Below are positions 25,350 to 33,249 of a stretch of 64,000 nucleotides of DNA, in pieces (position 1 is the first letter of the stretch; each line of letters begins with the position of its first letter). The DNA lies in the NCBI GenBank assembly GCA_034667465.1, contig JAXDJV010000004.1, positions 1 to 64,000 of the forward strand, written 5' to 3'. The notes under the pieces were generated by a model that saw nothing but the letters and a program-made list of their open reading frames with translations, was not told where the DNA came from and did not search any database. Origin of the DNA: JAOBAU01 sp034667465. GTDB taxonomy: Bacteria; Acidobacteriota; Thermoanaerobaculia; Gp7-AA8. The position numbers and the translations under genes were made by a program.

Positions 25350-26540
25350 ATGGACTACAAACGCCTCCTCACCCAGGTCGAGCGCACTCTCGAACAGATC
25401 GAGAGCTCGGACGCCACCCGTTCCACGATCGAGCAGATCTCGGAAACCATCGCCACGAACTTTCGCGAGCAGCTCGGGATCACAGGCGGCCGCATCTATG
25501 AACTGAACGACGACAACTGCTACGAGCTGGCCGGACAGTTCGGACTCTCGCAAAACGCGCCGCTCGGCATTGTGGTCCCGCGCGATTACAAGCCGATCGA
25601 GCTCGTGCGCGAGAACGGCATCGTCGTCATGGATCCGACCGATCCGGGCGTCGATCCGATCCTCGAAGGAAAGCTTGGCGCGCATCGCTTCGCGGCGATC
25701 GCGGCCGGCGACGAAGACTATGTCGTCGCCTTCGACGTCGATCAGGACCTTTCGCGCGAAGACATTCTCTTCTCGCTGAACCTGATCCGCTACGCGATCA
25801 ACCAGCGGTTGCGCGCGATGCGCTACGAATCGCTCATCGTCGAGGCGCAGCGCATTCAGGCGTCGATCCTTCCGCAGCGCGTGCCGCAATACGCCGGCTT
25901 CGACATCTGGGGCCGCACCGTTCCGGCGGAGATCGTCTCCGGCGACTTCTACGATTTCATTCCGGTCTCCGACAACGTCCTCGGGCTCGCCATCGCTGAC
26001 GGCTCCGGTCACGGCCTGCCGGCGGCGCTCGTCGTGCGCGACATCTACATGGGCTTGCGCATGGCGACCGATCGCGATTTCAAGATCATCCGCACGCTCG
26101 AGAAACTGAACCACATCATCCATCGCAGCCGGATGACGACGAAGTTCGTCTCGCTCTTTTACGGCGAGCTCGAAACGGGCGGCATCCTCATCTACTGCAA
26201 CGCCGGCCACAACTATCCGTTCCAGCTGAAGGGGAACAAAGTCGAGCTGCTGATGAATGGCGGTCCGGTGCTCGGTCCGACGCCCGACGCGACTTACACG
26301 CGCGGCTTCGCGAAGCTCGATCCCGGCGATCTTCTCTGCATGTACACCGACGGAATCGTCGAAGCGCACAACGACGCCGGCGAAGAGTACGGACTGGAGC
26401 GGCTGCAGCGTCTCGTGCGCAACAACCGCCAGAAGACGGCGCGCGAGATCGGCGAAACGGTGCTCGCAAAAGTCGCGCGATGGGGCAGCGGTACGCAGGA
26501 TGACCGCACCGTCGTCATCGTGAAAGCCATTCCCGTCTGA
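25350..26540 (+). CDS. SpoIIE/RsbU-type PP2C phosphatase with N-terminal sensor domain
   Basis: 396 residues. Residues 1-165 look like a GAF-type sensor (GITGGRIYELND...YVVAFDVDQDLSREDILF). The linker AQRIQASILPQRVPQYAGFD is the standard entry to the SpoIIE domain. Metal and catalytic motifs follow: SGDFYDFIPV, LAIADGSGHGLPAAL, YCNAGHNYPF, LLCMYTDGIVEAH and TQDDRTVVIV. It would dephosphorylate a Ser/Thr-phosphorylated anti-sigma-factor antagonist in a partner-switching pathway. No antagonist or kinase gene adjoins it. It is followed after 2 nt by the transaminase gene, so the two are cotranscribed. Confidence 0.92.
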   Translation: MDYKRLLTQVERTLEQIESSDATRSTIEQISETIATNFREQLGITGGRIYELNDDNCYELAGQFGLSQNAPLGIVVPRDYKPIELVRENGIVVMDPTDPGVDPILEGKLGAHRFAAIAAGDEDYVVAFDVDQDLSREDILFSLNLIRYAINQRLRAMRYESLIVEAQRIQASILPQRVPQYAGFDIWGRTVPAEIVSGDFYDFIPVSDNVLGLAIADGSGHGLPAALVVRDIYMGLRMATDRDFKIIRTLEKLNHIIHRSRMTTKFVSLFYGELETGGILIYCNAGHNYPFQLKGNKVELLMNGGPVLGPTPDATYTRGFAKLDPGDLLCMYTDGIVEAHNDAGEEYGLERLQRLVRNNRQKTAREIGETVLAKVARWGSGTQDDRTVVIVKAIPV

Positions 26541-26542
26541 CG

Positions 26543-27394
26543 ATGGCTGACGTCCTCTTCATCAACGGACGCTTCACCACGACCGACGAACGGGTCATCG
26601 GCGTCGAAGATCGCGGCTTCCAGTTCGGCGACGCCATCTACGAAGTCTTCAAGTTCATCGGACGCAAGCCGATCCTGATCGGCGAGCACTATCGCCGCCT
26701 CGAAGAGGGACTGCGCGCGCTCGAGATCCGTTCGCCGTGGGAAGAGGTTTACTTCCGCAGCGTCATCAGCGAGCTGCTCGAGAAGACCGCATTCGATGAC
26801 GGGATCGTCTACATCCAGGTGACTCGCGGCGAAGCGCCGCGTGCGCATTTCTATCCGGAGGACGTCGCGCCGACGATCGTCGCCTATTCGCGCGCGTTCC
26901 GCTTTCCGGACGAAGCGAAAAAAGAGCGCGGCATCCGCGTCATCACGACGCGCGACCTCCGCTGGCGTCACTGCGACATCAAGTCCGTCAACCTTCTCGG
27001 CAACGCGCTGGCGAAGAAGAGGGCGCAGCGCGCCGGCGCCGATGAAGCGATCATGATCGACGACAATTTCGTACGCGAGGGCGCCGGCTCCAGCTTCTTC
27101 GCGGTGCGCGGCGGACGGGTCATCACCCATCCGCTCGACGAGCACATTCTCCCCGGCGTCGTGCGCGATCGAGTGATCTCGCTCGCACTCGAAGCGCGCA
27201 TCCGCGTCGACGAACGGCCGCTGCGCGAGAAGGAGCTGTTCGATCTCGATGAAGCGTTCATTACCAGCACGACGAACGGTGTGATGCCGATCAGTGAGAT
27301 CGACGAACGCGTGGTCGGCAACAGCCGTCGCGGAGAGATCACGACGCAGCTCCAGCAGCTGTTCGATGAACTGGAGCGCAGCGAGGCCGGTTAG
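26543..27394 (+). CDS. dat: Class IV aminotransferase, probably D-alanine aminotransferase
   Basis: 283 residues, the usual length for D-amino-acid transaminase. Motifs: VEDRGFQFGDAIYEV, EHYRRLEEGL, the PLP lysine in CDIKSVNLLGNALAKK, the phosphate loop EGAGSSFFAV, and STTNGVMPISEID. PLP-dependent interconversion of D-alanine and 2-oxoglutarate with pyruvate and D-glutamate would feed peptidoglycan synthesis. A branched-chain transaminase is the main alternative, but DIKSxNLL favours the D-amino-acid group. The ATG lies 2 nt after the phosphatase stop. Confidence 0.85.
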   Translation: MADVLFINGRFTTTDERVIGVEDRGFQFGDAIYEVFKFIGRKPILIGEHYRRLEEGLRALEIRSPWEEVYFRSVISELLEKTAFDDGIVYIQVTRGEAPRAHFYPEDVAPTIVAYSRAFRFPDEAKKERGIRVITTRDLRWRHCDIKSVNLLGNALAKKRAQRAGADEAIMIDDNFVREGAGSSFFAVRGGRVITHPLDEHILPGVVRDRVISLALEARIRVDERPLREKELFDLDEAFITSTTNGVMPISEIDERVVGNSRRGEITTQLQQLFDELERSEAG

Positions 27395-27624
27395 CGGCGA
27401 TGCGTGCGGTGTCCGATGGTCGGCGCCGCGAGCGCGAGAAAGAAAAATCCGACCACCGCGGAGCAGATGAGGCCGAACTGCAGCACGCGGTCGAGCAGAT
27501 GCGCGGCGCTCCACGACGTGACGACATACCAGACGAGCAGCGCCATGGCGGCGAGCAGATAAATCGCCCCGGCGGCTGCCAGCGCCAGATTGCCTGCGCG
27601 CGAACGGAAAGAAAGCCGTCTCAT
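27391..27624 (-). CDS. Small two-helix membrane protein
   Basis: 77 residues with two hydrophobic segments (LALAAAGAIYLLAAMALLVWY and VLQFGLICSAVVGFFFLALA) and basic ends (MRRLSFRSR..., HRTHRR). A weak AGGA site and a TAGACT box lie just upstream of the ATG. It converges on the transaminase gene and overlaps its stop by 4 nt. There is no recognisable family. Membrane topology and a clean frame support it being real, but conservation is untested. Confidence 0.5.
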   Translation of the reverse strand: MRRLSFRSRAGNLALAAAGAIYLLAAMALLVWYVVTSWSAAHLLDRVLQFGLICSAVVGFFFLALAAPTIGHRTHRR

Positions 27625-27704
27625 AGTCCTGGCAGTCTATGCAAAGACCAGATGGAGCGCAATCTCCCCGTAAGTAAGTTTATATAGCTGAGGCCGGTAA
27701 GACG

Positions 27705-28448
27705 TCAGTCACCTGAAATCAGATCGCCGAGCACTCCGCCTGCGATTCCGCCGAGTCCCTTCGCTTCATCGCGACGTCCTCCGATCGCCGCGCCGATCCG
27801 GTTCGCGAGCCGGCTGAAGGGAAGCGTCTGCAGCACGACGTGACCTGGCCCGGTGAGCGTTGCATAGAAGAGTCCTTCACCGCCGAACAGGGCATTGCGG
27901 AAGCCGCCGACGAACTGGATGTCGTACGCGACCGAGTCGGCCATCGAAACGATGCAGCCGGTGTCGACGCGCAGATGCTCGCCCGGTTTCAGATCGAATT
28001 CCAGCATGTTGCCGCCGGCGTGCAGGAAGACCAGTCCCTGTCCGCTGATCTTCTGCAGGATGAATCCTTCGCCGCCGAAGAGTCCCGCGCCGAACTTCTT
28101 CGTGAACGCGATCGAAAGGTCGACGTTGCCGATCGCGCAAAGAAACGCATTCCGTTCGGCGAGGATGGTGGTGCCGTTCAGCTGAATCGGAAAGATTTTG
28201 CCGGCGATCGGATTGGCGAGTGCGAGCTGTCCGGCGGCGACGTTGCTCTTGAACACGCTCATGAACATCGACTCGCCGGCGAGGAACTTGCGCATCAGTC
28301 CCTTCACGAAGCCGCCCTGCATCCGCGCATTCAGCTCGATGCCGTCGCCCATGTAGAGCATCGCTCCCGCTTCCGCGTAGATCTCTTCGTTTTGAGCGAG
28401 CTGAATTTTCAGCGCCTGCATGACGTCGCCGACGATCTTGTATTCCAT
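27705..28448 (-). CDS. AIM24 / TIGR00266-family protein
   Basis: 247 residues. Typical segments: EIYAEAGAMLYMGDGIELNARM, KFLAGESMFMSVFKSNVAAGQLALA, FLHAGGNMLEFDLKPGEHLRVDTGCIV, YDIQFVGGFRNALFGGEGLFYATLTGPG. The family is a beta-helix-like fold related to yeast AIM24, and its bacterial biochemistry is unsettled. The start at 28448 is chosen because it follows a CATACT box by 7 nt; the longer frame would run through the heptamer repeat array. The C-terminus is glycine-rich (AAIGGRR...GLGGIAGGVLGDLISGD), as is usual. The 80 bp on its 3' side hold no other recognisable element. Confidence 0.92.
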   Translation of the reverse strand: MEYKIVGDVMQALKIQLAQNEEIYAEAGAMLYMGDGIELNARMQGGFVKGLMRKFLAGESMFMSVFKSNVAAGQLALANPIAGKIFPIQLNGTTILAERNAFLCAIGNVDLSIAFTKKFGAGLFGGEGFILQKISGQGLVFLHAGGNMLEFDLKPGEHLRVDTGCIVSMADSVAYDIQFVGGFRNALFGGEGLFYATLTGPGHVVLQTLPFSRLANRIGAAIGGRRDEAKGLGGIAGGVLGDLISGD

Positions 28449-28455
28449 GGTCGAA

Positions 28456-28461
28456 AGTATG
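28456..28461 (-). promoter_or_regulatory. CATACT -10-like box, 7 nt before the AIM24 start
   Basis: It overlaps the first unit of the heptamer repeat array, so the array contributes part of the promoter. Confidence 0.35.
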
Positions 28462-28535
28462 AAGGATGAGGGATGAAGGATGAAAGACGTTGTTCGGGGC
28501 GCCTTCATCCTTCATCCTTCTGCCTTCATCCTTTT
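28459..28535. repeat. Inverted heptamer array A (ATGAAGG-type)
   Basis: Four heptamers ATGAAGG/ATGAGGG/ATGAAGG/ATGAAAG at 28459-28486 are mirrored by four CCTTCAT-type heptamers at 28502-28529, with 15 nt between. It fills the gap between the divergent AIM24 and pseudouridine-synthase genes. Confidence 0.85.
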
Positions 28536-28540
28536 CGCAG

Positions 28541-29374
28541 ATGCTTCTCCTCGATCACCTCTCCACGCTCTTCCCCGACTCCTCGCGGACGACGCTGCGG
28601 CAGATGCTGCAGACGGGACGCGTGCGCGTCAACGGTGAGGTGGAGAAGAGCGCGAAGCGTGTTCTCGATGATGACGAGCTCGTGGAGGTTGCACAGAAAT
28701 CGGTGCAGCCCGTTTTACCGCCAGGCCTCGCCATCCTGCACGAAGACGATGACGTCATCGTCGTGCTGAAGGCGAACGGACTCCTGACCGTTGCCACGGA
28801 GCGGGAGCGCGAGCAGACGGCGCAGGCCTTCCTCAACGTCTACCTTCGTGAGAAAGGGGAGGAGCGGATTCACGTCGTTCACCGTCTCGATCGCGAGACG
28901 TCGGGTGTGCTGGTGTTCGCGAAGAACTTCGAGGCGCGCGAGAAGCTGAAGGAGAAGTTCGCCGCGCACGACGTCGATCGCGTTTACGTCGCGATCATCG
29001 AAGGAACGCTCTCGCCGCCACGAGGGACGATCAGCTCATTTCTCGCCGAGGACCGATCGCTGCGGATGCGGAGCGTCACGAATGATCCGGAGGCGAAGCA
29101 CGCGGTCACGCACTATCGAACGATCGAGAGCGGGAAGTGGTCGATGCTCGAGGTGACGCTGGAGACCGGGCGCAAGAATCAGATTCGCGCGCATATGTCC
29201 GAGGCCGGTCATCCGATCGTCGGGGACCAGCTGTACGGAAGCACGGTCAATCCGCTGGGACGGCTCGGCCTCCACGCAAAGCTGCTCGGCTTCGATCACC
29301 CGACGACCGGGAAACGGCTGACGTTCACTGCCGCGCTGCCGAAGCAGTTTCGGGAGTTGTTTCCGAAGGTATGA
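28541..29374 (+). CDS. RluA-family 23S/tRNA pseudouridine synthase with S4 domain
   Basis: 277 residues from ATG 28541; the upstream ATG/GTG options lie inside the heptamer array. An N-terminal S4 RNA-binding domain (LRQMLQTGRVRVNGEVEKSAKRV) is followed by the catalytic domain: VLKANGLLTVA, then VHRLDRETSGVLVFAKN, which carries the catalytic Asp, then LETGRKNQIRAHMSEAGHPIVGDQLYG. These are diagnostic of the RluA/RluC/RluD group. It isomerises uridine to pseudouridine in structured RNA; the exact target is not readable from sequence. The stop TGA lies inside the first unit of heptamer array B. Confidence 0.93.
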   Translation: MLLLDHLSTLFPDSSRTTLRQMLQTGRVRVNGEVEKSAKRVLDDDELVEVAQKSVQPVLPPGLAILHEDDDVIVVLKANGLLTVATEREREQTAQAFLNVYLREKGEERIHVVHRLDRETSGVLVFAKNFEAREKLKEKFAAHDVDRVYVAIIEGTLSPPRGTISSFLAEDRSLRMRSVTNDPEAKHAVTHYRTIESGKWSMLEVTLETGRKNQIRAHMSEAGHPIVGDQLYGSTVNPLGRLGLHAKLLGFDHPTTGKRLTFTAALPKQFRELFPKV

Positions 29375-29450
29375 GGCATGGGGCATGAGGCATGAGGCAT
29401 GAGTAGAACCGCCTTTACTCATGCCTCATACCTCGTTACTCATGCCTGCT
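29371..29450. repeat. Inverted heptamer array B (ATGAGGC-type)
   Basis: Five heptamers (ATGAGGC, ATGGGGC, ATGAGGC twice, ATGAGTA) at 29371-29405 face five complementary-sense heptamers at 29416-29450. It exactly fills the space from the pseudouridine-synthase stop to the convergent FBPase stop. It could fold into a long imperfect stem and act as a bidirectional terminator. Confidence 0.85.
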
Positions 29451-30434
29451 TCAGGTGAAACTAACCGCCAGCTTCGATCCCTCTTCGCGATAGATCGTGT
29501 CGACGAAACGGATCGTGTTCGTCTTCAGCGACATGAACAGCGATGACGTGCGGATGCCGCCGCCGAAGAAGCGGACGCCGCGCAGGAGATCGCCGTCGGT
29601 GACGCCGGTCGCGCAGAAGATGATGTCGTCGCCGGCCGCGAGCTCCGCGGTGTCGTAAATCTTGTCGCCGTCGATGTAGCCCATCGAGCGGAGCCGGTCT
29701 TCCTGCCACTTCTCCAGCGGCTTGAGGCGGCCCTGCATGCGGCCGCCGAGGCAGCGCATCGCGGCGGCGGTGAGCACGCCTTCCGGTGCACCGCCGATGC
29801 CCATCGAGCCGTGGATGCCGGTGCCGCGCACGGCGGCGGAGATTCCGGCGGAAAGATCGCCGTCGGTGATCAGTTTGATGCGCGCGCCCGCTTCGCGGAT
29901 CTGCGCGATGAGATCCTGATGGCGATCGCGCTCGAGCACGATCACGGTCAGCTCGTCGACGTCGCGCTTGAATGCTTCCGCCATCTGATTGAGGTTCTCG
30001 GTGACGGAGTTGTTGAGGTCGACGTAGTCGGCGGCAGTCGGTCCGACCACCAGCTTGTCCATGTAGACGTCGGGCGCGTTGAGCAGTCCGCCCTTTTCCG
30101 ACGCCGCGAGCACGGCGATCGAGCCGGGAGCGCCGGTCGCGCAGAGGTTCGTTCCTTCGAGCGGATCGACGGCGATGTCGACTTCGGGATAAATCTCGCC
30201 CTCGGTCCAGCCGCGGCCGAGCGGCTCGCCGACGTAAAGCATCGGCGCTTTGTCACGCTCGCCTTCACCGATGACGATCGATCCGCGCATCTTGAGCTTG
30301 TTCAGCTCTTCGCGCATCGACTCGACGGCGACCTGATCGGAGTACTTGCGCTTGCCGTAACCCATCGTCCGCGCCGCGGCGATGGCCGCCTTTTCAGTGA
30401 CGCGGAGAAACCCGATCTCGAGGCTCGATTCCAT
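29451..30434 (-). CDS. glpX: Class II fructose-1,6-bisphosphatase (GlpX)
   Basis: 327 residues. Motifs: ATMGYGKRKYSDQVAVESMR-like N-terminus (shown as AARTMGYGKRKYSDQ), GSIVIGEGERDKAPMLYVGE, the metal site DIAVDPLEGTNLCATG, LITDGDLSAGI, and GIGGAPEGVLTAAAMRCLGG. It hydrolyses fructose-1,6-bisphosphate in gluconeogenesis and depends on Mn/Mg. AAAGGAAC precedes the ATG at correct spacing, one of the few clear Shine-Dalgarno starts here. Divergent from a GT-C gene with an 84-bp spacer. Confidence 0.96.
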   Translation of the reverse strand: MESSLEIGFLRVTEKAAIAAARTMGYGKRKYSDQVAVESMREELNKLKMRGSIVIGEGERDKAPMLYVGEPLGRGWTEGEIYPEVDIAVDPLEGTNLCATGAPGSIAVLAASEKGGLLNAPDVYMDKLVVGPTAADYVDLNNSVTENLNQMAEAFKRDVDELTVIVLERDRHQDLIAQIREAGARIKLITDGDLSAGISAAVRGTGIHGSMGIGGAPEGVLTAAAMRCLGGRMQGRLKPLEKWQEDRLRSMGYIDGDKIYDTAELAAGDDIIFCATGVTDGDLLRGVRFFGGGIRTSSLFMSLKTNTIRFVDTIYREEGSKLAVSFT

Positions 30435-30506
30435 GTTGTTCCTTTACTCTGAAATGGTCGGCGCGAACTCTAGCAGAATTTCCGCACCGCGCCGCCGGCC
30501 GTCCTC

Positions 30507-30512
30507 GATAAT
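30507..30512 (+). promoter_or_regulatory. GATAAT -10 element, 6 nt before ATG 30519
   Basis: The spacing fits transcription starting on the A of the ATG. No Shine-Dalgarno is visible. Confidence 0.5.
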
Positions 30513-30518
30513 CGCCCG

Positions 30519-31928
30519 ATGCTGCGCAGCGTCGTCCTCGCGCTCCTCGCCGCGTACGTGGCGCTGCTGCTGCGCAATACCTGCTTCTTCGCTTCCGGTC
30601 CGGACAGCTCCGGCTATCTCGGCGAGGCGCGAATGTTCGCCTCCGGACATCTGCGCGTCGACGTCGCGCCGCTGCGCGCGCTGCATCTCGATCCGTCGTT
30701 CACCGGCGTCTTCACGCCGCTCGGCTTCGATCCGTATCGCAACACGACGGAGATGGTGCCGACGTATCCGCCGGGACTGCCGTTGCACTTTGCCGCCGCG
30801 GGACTCCTCGGCGGCTGGAAGTACGCGCCGTATCTCGTGATCACCATCGCGGCGATCGTCGCGCTGTTGCTGATGTACGGCATCGCGCGCGAGCTCGAAC
30901 TGCCGGCGCCATTCGCGATCGCATCGGCTGCGCTGCTCGCCGCCAGTCCGATCTTCATCAGCTTCGCGATGCAGCCGATGAGCGATCTTCCGGCGACGAC
31001 GTGGGCGCTCGCCGCGATTTTCTTCGCGCTGCGATCGCGAAAAATGCCGGCGCTGGCACTCGCTGCCGGCGCCGCGCTCGCGATCGGCGTCTGGGTTCGC
31101 CCCACCAACATCCTCCTCGGCGTCGCGCTGCTCTTCGCGCTACCGCTGCGCGTTCGACAGCTCGCATTCGCCGCGCTCGGCGCCCTGCCGTTCGCGATCG
31201 CGCTGGCGTGGCTGCAACGCGTGCAGTACGGCGGCTGGTTCCGTACCGCATACGGAACGGTTGGCGACATCGTCTCGGCGAACATGCCGTGTCTCGCATT
31301 TCACGCGAGCGGTACGCTGCAGATGGTCACGCCGCTTGTCATCGCCGGCGCGTTGCTCGTCATCGCGATGAGCGGCGTTGCATGGCACACGCGCGCGATG
31401 CTCGTCAGCTGGTTCGGAGTCTTCTTCGCCTTTTACGCCGCGTATCACTACTGCGAGGGCTGGATCTCGTCGCGCTTTCTGCTGCCGGCGATTCCGGCGC
31501 TGATCGTCGGATCGCTCATCGCGCTCGAACGGCTTACGCGATCGCGTCGTGCGTTCGCAGTCATGGCGATTCTCATCGTCGTCATCGGAGAAGCGCGCGC
31601 CGGCTCGAAGTTGAAGGTCTTTCGGATCGACGACTACGAATCGGTCTTTCCCGAATCGGTTCGCTATGTCGAGCAGCGCGTTCCCAAAGATGCGCTCCTC
31701 GTCACCGGCGTTCTCAGCGGCGCGTTCTACAACGCCGGCCACTGGACGGCGCGCTGGGATCGTCTCGACGCGGAGCACTTCGCAGCGCTGCGCGCGGCCG
31801 CGCATGCGCCGATCTTCGCGATGATCTCCGATGTGGAAGTGCCGGCGGCGGAGCTCCACCGCCGGCTGCCGGGACGCTGGTTGCGGGTCGGTCGGATACG
31901 CGACGTCACGCTTTACCGCGTCGACTAA
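30519..31928 (+). CDS. GT-C-type membrane glycosyltransferase-like protein
   Basis: 469 residues with about ten hydrophobic helices. After the first helix comes FFASGPDSSGYLGEARMFA, the usual periplasmic loop with an acidic residue in PMT/ArnT-type GT-C enzymes, and later TYPPGLPLHFAAAGLLGG and SISFAMQPMSDLPATTWALA-like loops. The C-terminal ~110 residues (YESVFPESVRYVEQRVPKDALL) form a soluble periplasmic part. It would transfer a sugar from a lipid-phosphate donor; donor and acceptor are unknown. It begins the envelope-glycan block and lacks the C-terminal beta module of the three later GT-C paralogues. It converges on the acyl-CoA dehydrogenase. Confidence 0.75.
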   Translation: MLRSVVLALLAAYVALLLRNTCFFASGPDSSGYLGEARMFASGHLRVDVAPLRALHLDPSFTGVFTPLGFDPYRNTTEMVPTYPPGLPLHFAAAGLLGGWKYAPYLVITIAAIVALLLMYGIARELELPAPFAIASAALLAASPIFISFAMQPMSDLPATTWALAAIFFALRSRKMPALALAAGAALAIGVWVRPTNILLGVALLFALPLRVRQLAFAALGALPFAIALAWLQRVQYGGWFRTAYGTVGDIVSANMPCLAFHASGTLQMVTPLVIAGALLVIAMSGVAWHTRAMLVSWFGVFFAFYAAYHYCEGWISSRFLLPAIPALIVGSLIALERLTRSRRAFAVMAILIVVIGEARAGSKLKVFRIDDYESVFPESVRYVEQRVPKDALLVTGVLSGAFYNAGHWTARWDRLDAEHFAALRAAAHAPIFAMISDVEVPAAELHRRLPGRWLRVGRIRDVTLYRVD

Positions 31929-31932
31929 CTCG

Positions 31933-33168
31933 CTACTTCTTCATCGCCTCGGCTTCGAGCCGCGCGGTCGCTTCCTTCTCATCCTTCGACGACATCGGCG
32001 GGTTGTAAGCCGCGATGCCGGTGACCGCTTCGCCGATGACGAGGTTGTGGATGTCGTGCGTCCCCTCGTATGTCTTCACCGACTCGAGGTTCAGCATGTG
32101 GCGGATGACCGGGTACTCGTCGGAGATGCCGTTCGCGCCGAGGATGTCGCGAGCGATGCGGGCCGACTCGAGAGCGATGTGGACGTTGTTCATCTTGCCC
32201 ATCGACACGTGATGCGGCTTGAGCTTGCCCTGATCCTTCACGCGTCCCATCTGCAGCGCGAGCAACTGACCCTTCGTGATCTCGGTGATCATCCAGGCGA
32301 GCTTGTTCTGCACCAGCTGATGTGAAGCGATCGGCTGACCGCCGAACTGAATGCGGCCGACCGCGTAACTGCGCGCCGTTTCGTACACGGCCATCGCCGC
32401 GCCGAGCGCGCCCCACGCGATGCCGTAACGCGCCTGCGTCAGACAGCCGAGCGGGTACTTGAGGCCATTCGTTTCCGGCAGCACGTTCTCGGCCGGGATG
32501 CGGCAGTCTTCGAAGAACAGCTGCGACGTCACGGATGCGCGCAGCGAGAACTTGCCCATGTGATTCGCGGTGTTGAAGCCGGGCGTTCCTTTCTCGACGA
32601 TGAAGCCGCGGATCGTTCCTTCCGCTTTCGCCCAGACGACGGCGACGTCAGCGACGGAACCGTTCGTGATCCAGGCTTTGGCGCCGTTCAGCACCCACGA
32701 ATCGCCGTCCTTCTTCGCGTAGGTCCGCATGCCGCCGGGATTCGAACCGAAGTCGGGCTCGGTCAGACCGAAACAGCCGATCTTGTCGCCGGCGGCGAGC
32801 TTCGGAATCCAGTAATCGCGCTGCTCTTTCGAGCCGTACGTGTAGATCGGATACATGACCAGACCCGACTGCACCGATGCGAACGAACGGAGGCCGGAAT
32901 CGCCGCGCTCGAGCTCCTGCATGATCAGGCCGTACGCGACCTGATTGAGGCCGGGGAGGCCGTATTCGGAGATCGTGGCGCCGAAGAGCCCCATCTCCGC
33001 CATCTTCGGCACGAGGTGGTTCGGGAACTTCTCCTCGCGATGGGCGTGCTCGATGATCGGCAGCACTTCTTCATCGACGAAGTCGCGAACGGTTTGACGC
33101 ACCATCAGCTCTTCTTCGGAGAAGAGCGAATCGATTTCCATGTAGTCGACGCCGGGAAAACTGGACAC
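31933..33168 (-). CDS. gcdH: Acyl-CoA dehydrogenase, probably glutaryl-CoA dehydrogenase
   Basis: 411 residues. Acyl-CoA dehydrogenase FAD motifs CFGLTEPDFGSNPGGMRT and WITNGSVADVAVVWAK are present. The segment LRSFASVQSGLVMYPIYTYG and the end VKTYEGTHDIHNLVIGEAVTGIAAY match the glutaryl-CoA group: a substrate-binding Arg-Ser region, the catalytic Glu in TYEGTHDI, and the GRxxTGIxAF-like tail. It would oxidise and decarboxylate glutaryl-CoA to crotonyl-CoA in lysine/tryptophan breakdown. GTG start at 33168 with AAGGAG 7-8 nt upstream. It is unrelated to the glycan genes around it. Confidence 0.88.
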   Translation of the reverse strand: MSSFPGVDYMEIDSLFSEEELMVRQTVRDFVDEEVLPIIEHAHREEKFPNHLVPKMAEMGLFGATISEYGLPGLNQVAYGLIMQELERGDSGLRSFASVQSGLVMYPIYTYGSKEQRDYWIPKLAAGDKIGCFGLTEPDFGSNPGGMRTYAKKDGDSWVLNGAKAWITNGSVADVAVVWAKAEGTIRGFIVEKGTPGFNTANHMGKFSLRASVTSQLFFEDCRIPAENVLPETNGLKYPLGCLTQARYGIAWGALGAAMAVYETARSYAVGRIQFGGQPIASHQLVQNKLAWMITEITKGQLLALQMGRVKDQGKLKPHHVSMGKMNNVHIALESARIARDILGANGISDEYPVIRHMLNLESVKTYEGTHDIHNLVIGEAVTGIAAYNPPMSSKDEKEATARLEAEAMKK

Positions 33169-33249
33169 GGGTAACTCCTTACGTTGCGTTGGTGAGGCGC
33201 GAATGATATCCGATGGCGGCGGCCGTTTTCATCTGCGGAGCGAAGTAGG

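Noticed and set aside
28459..29450. CRISPR array
   Set aside because: Units are 7 bp, contiguous and inverted; there are no spacers and no cas genes.
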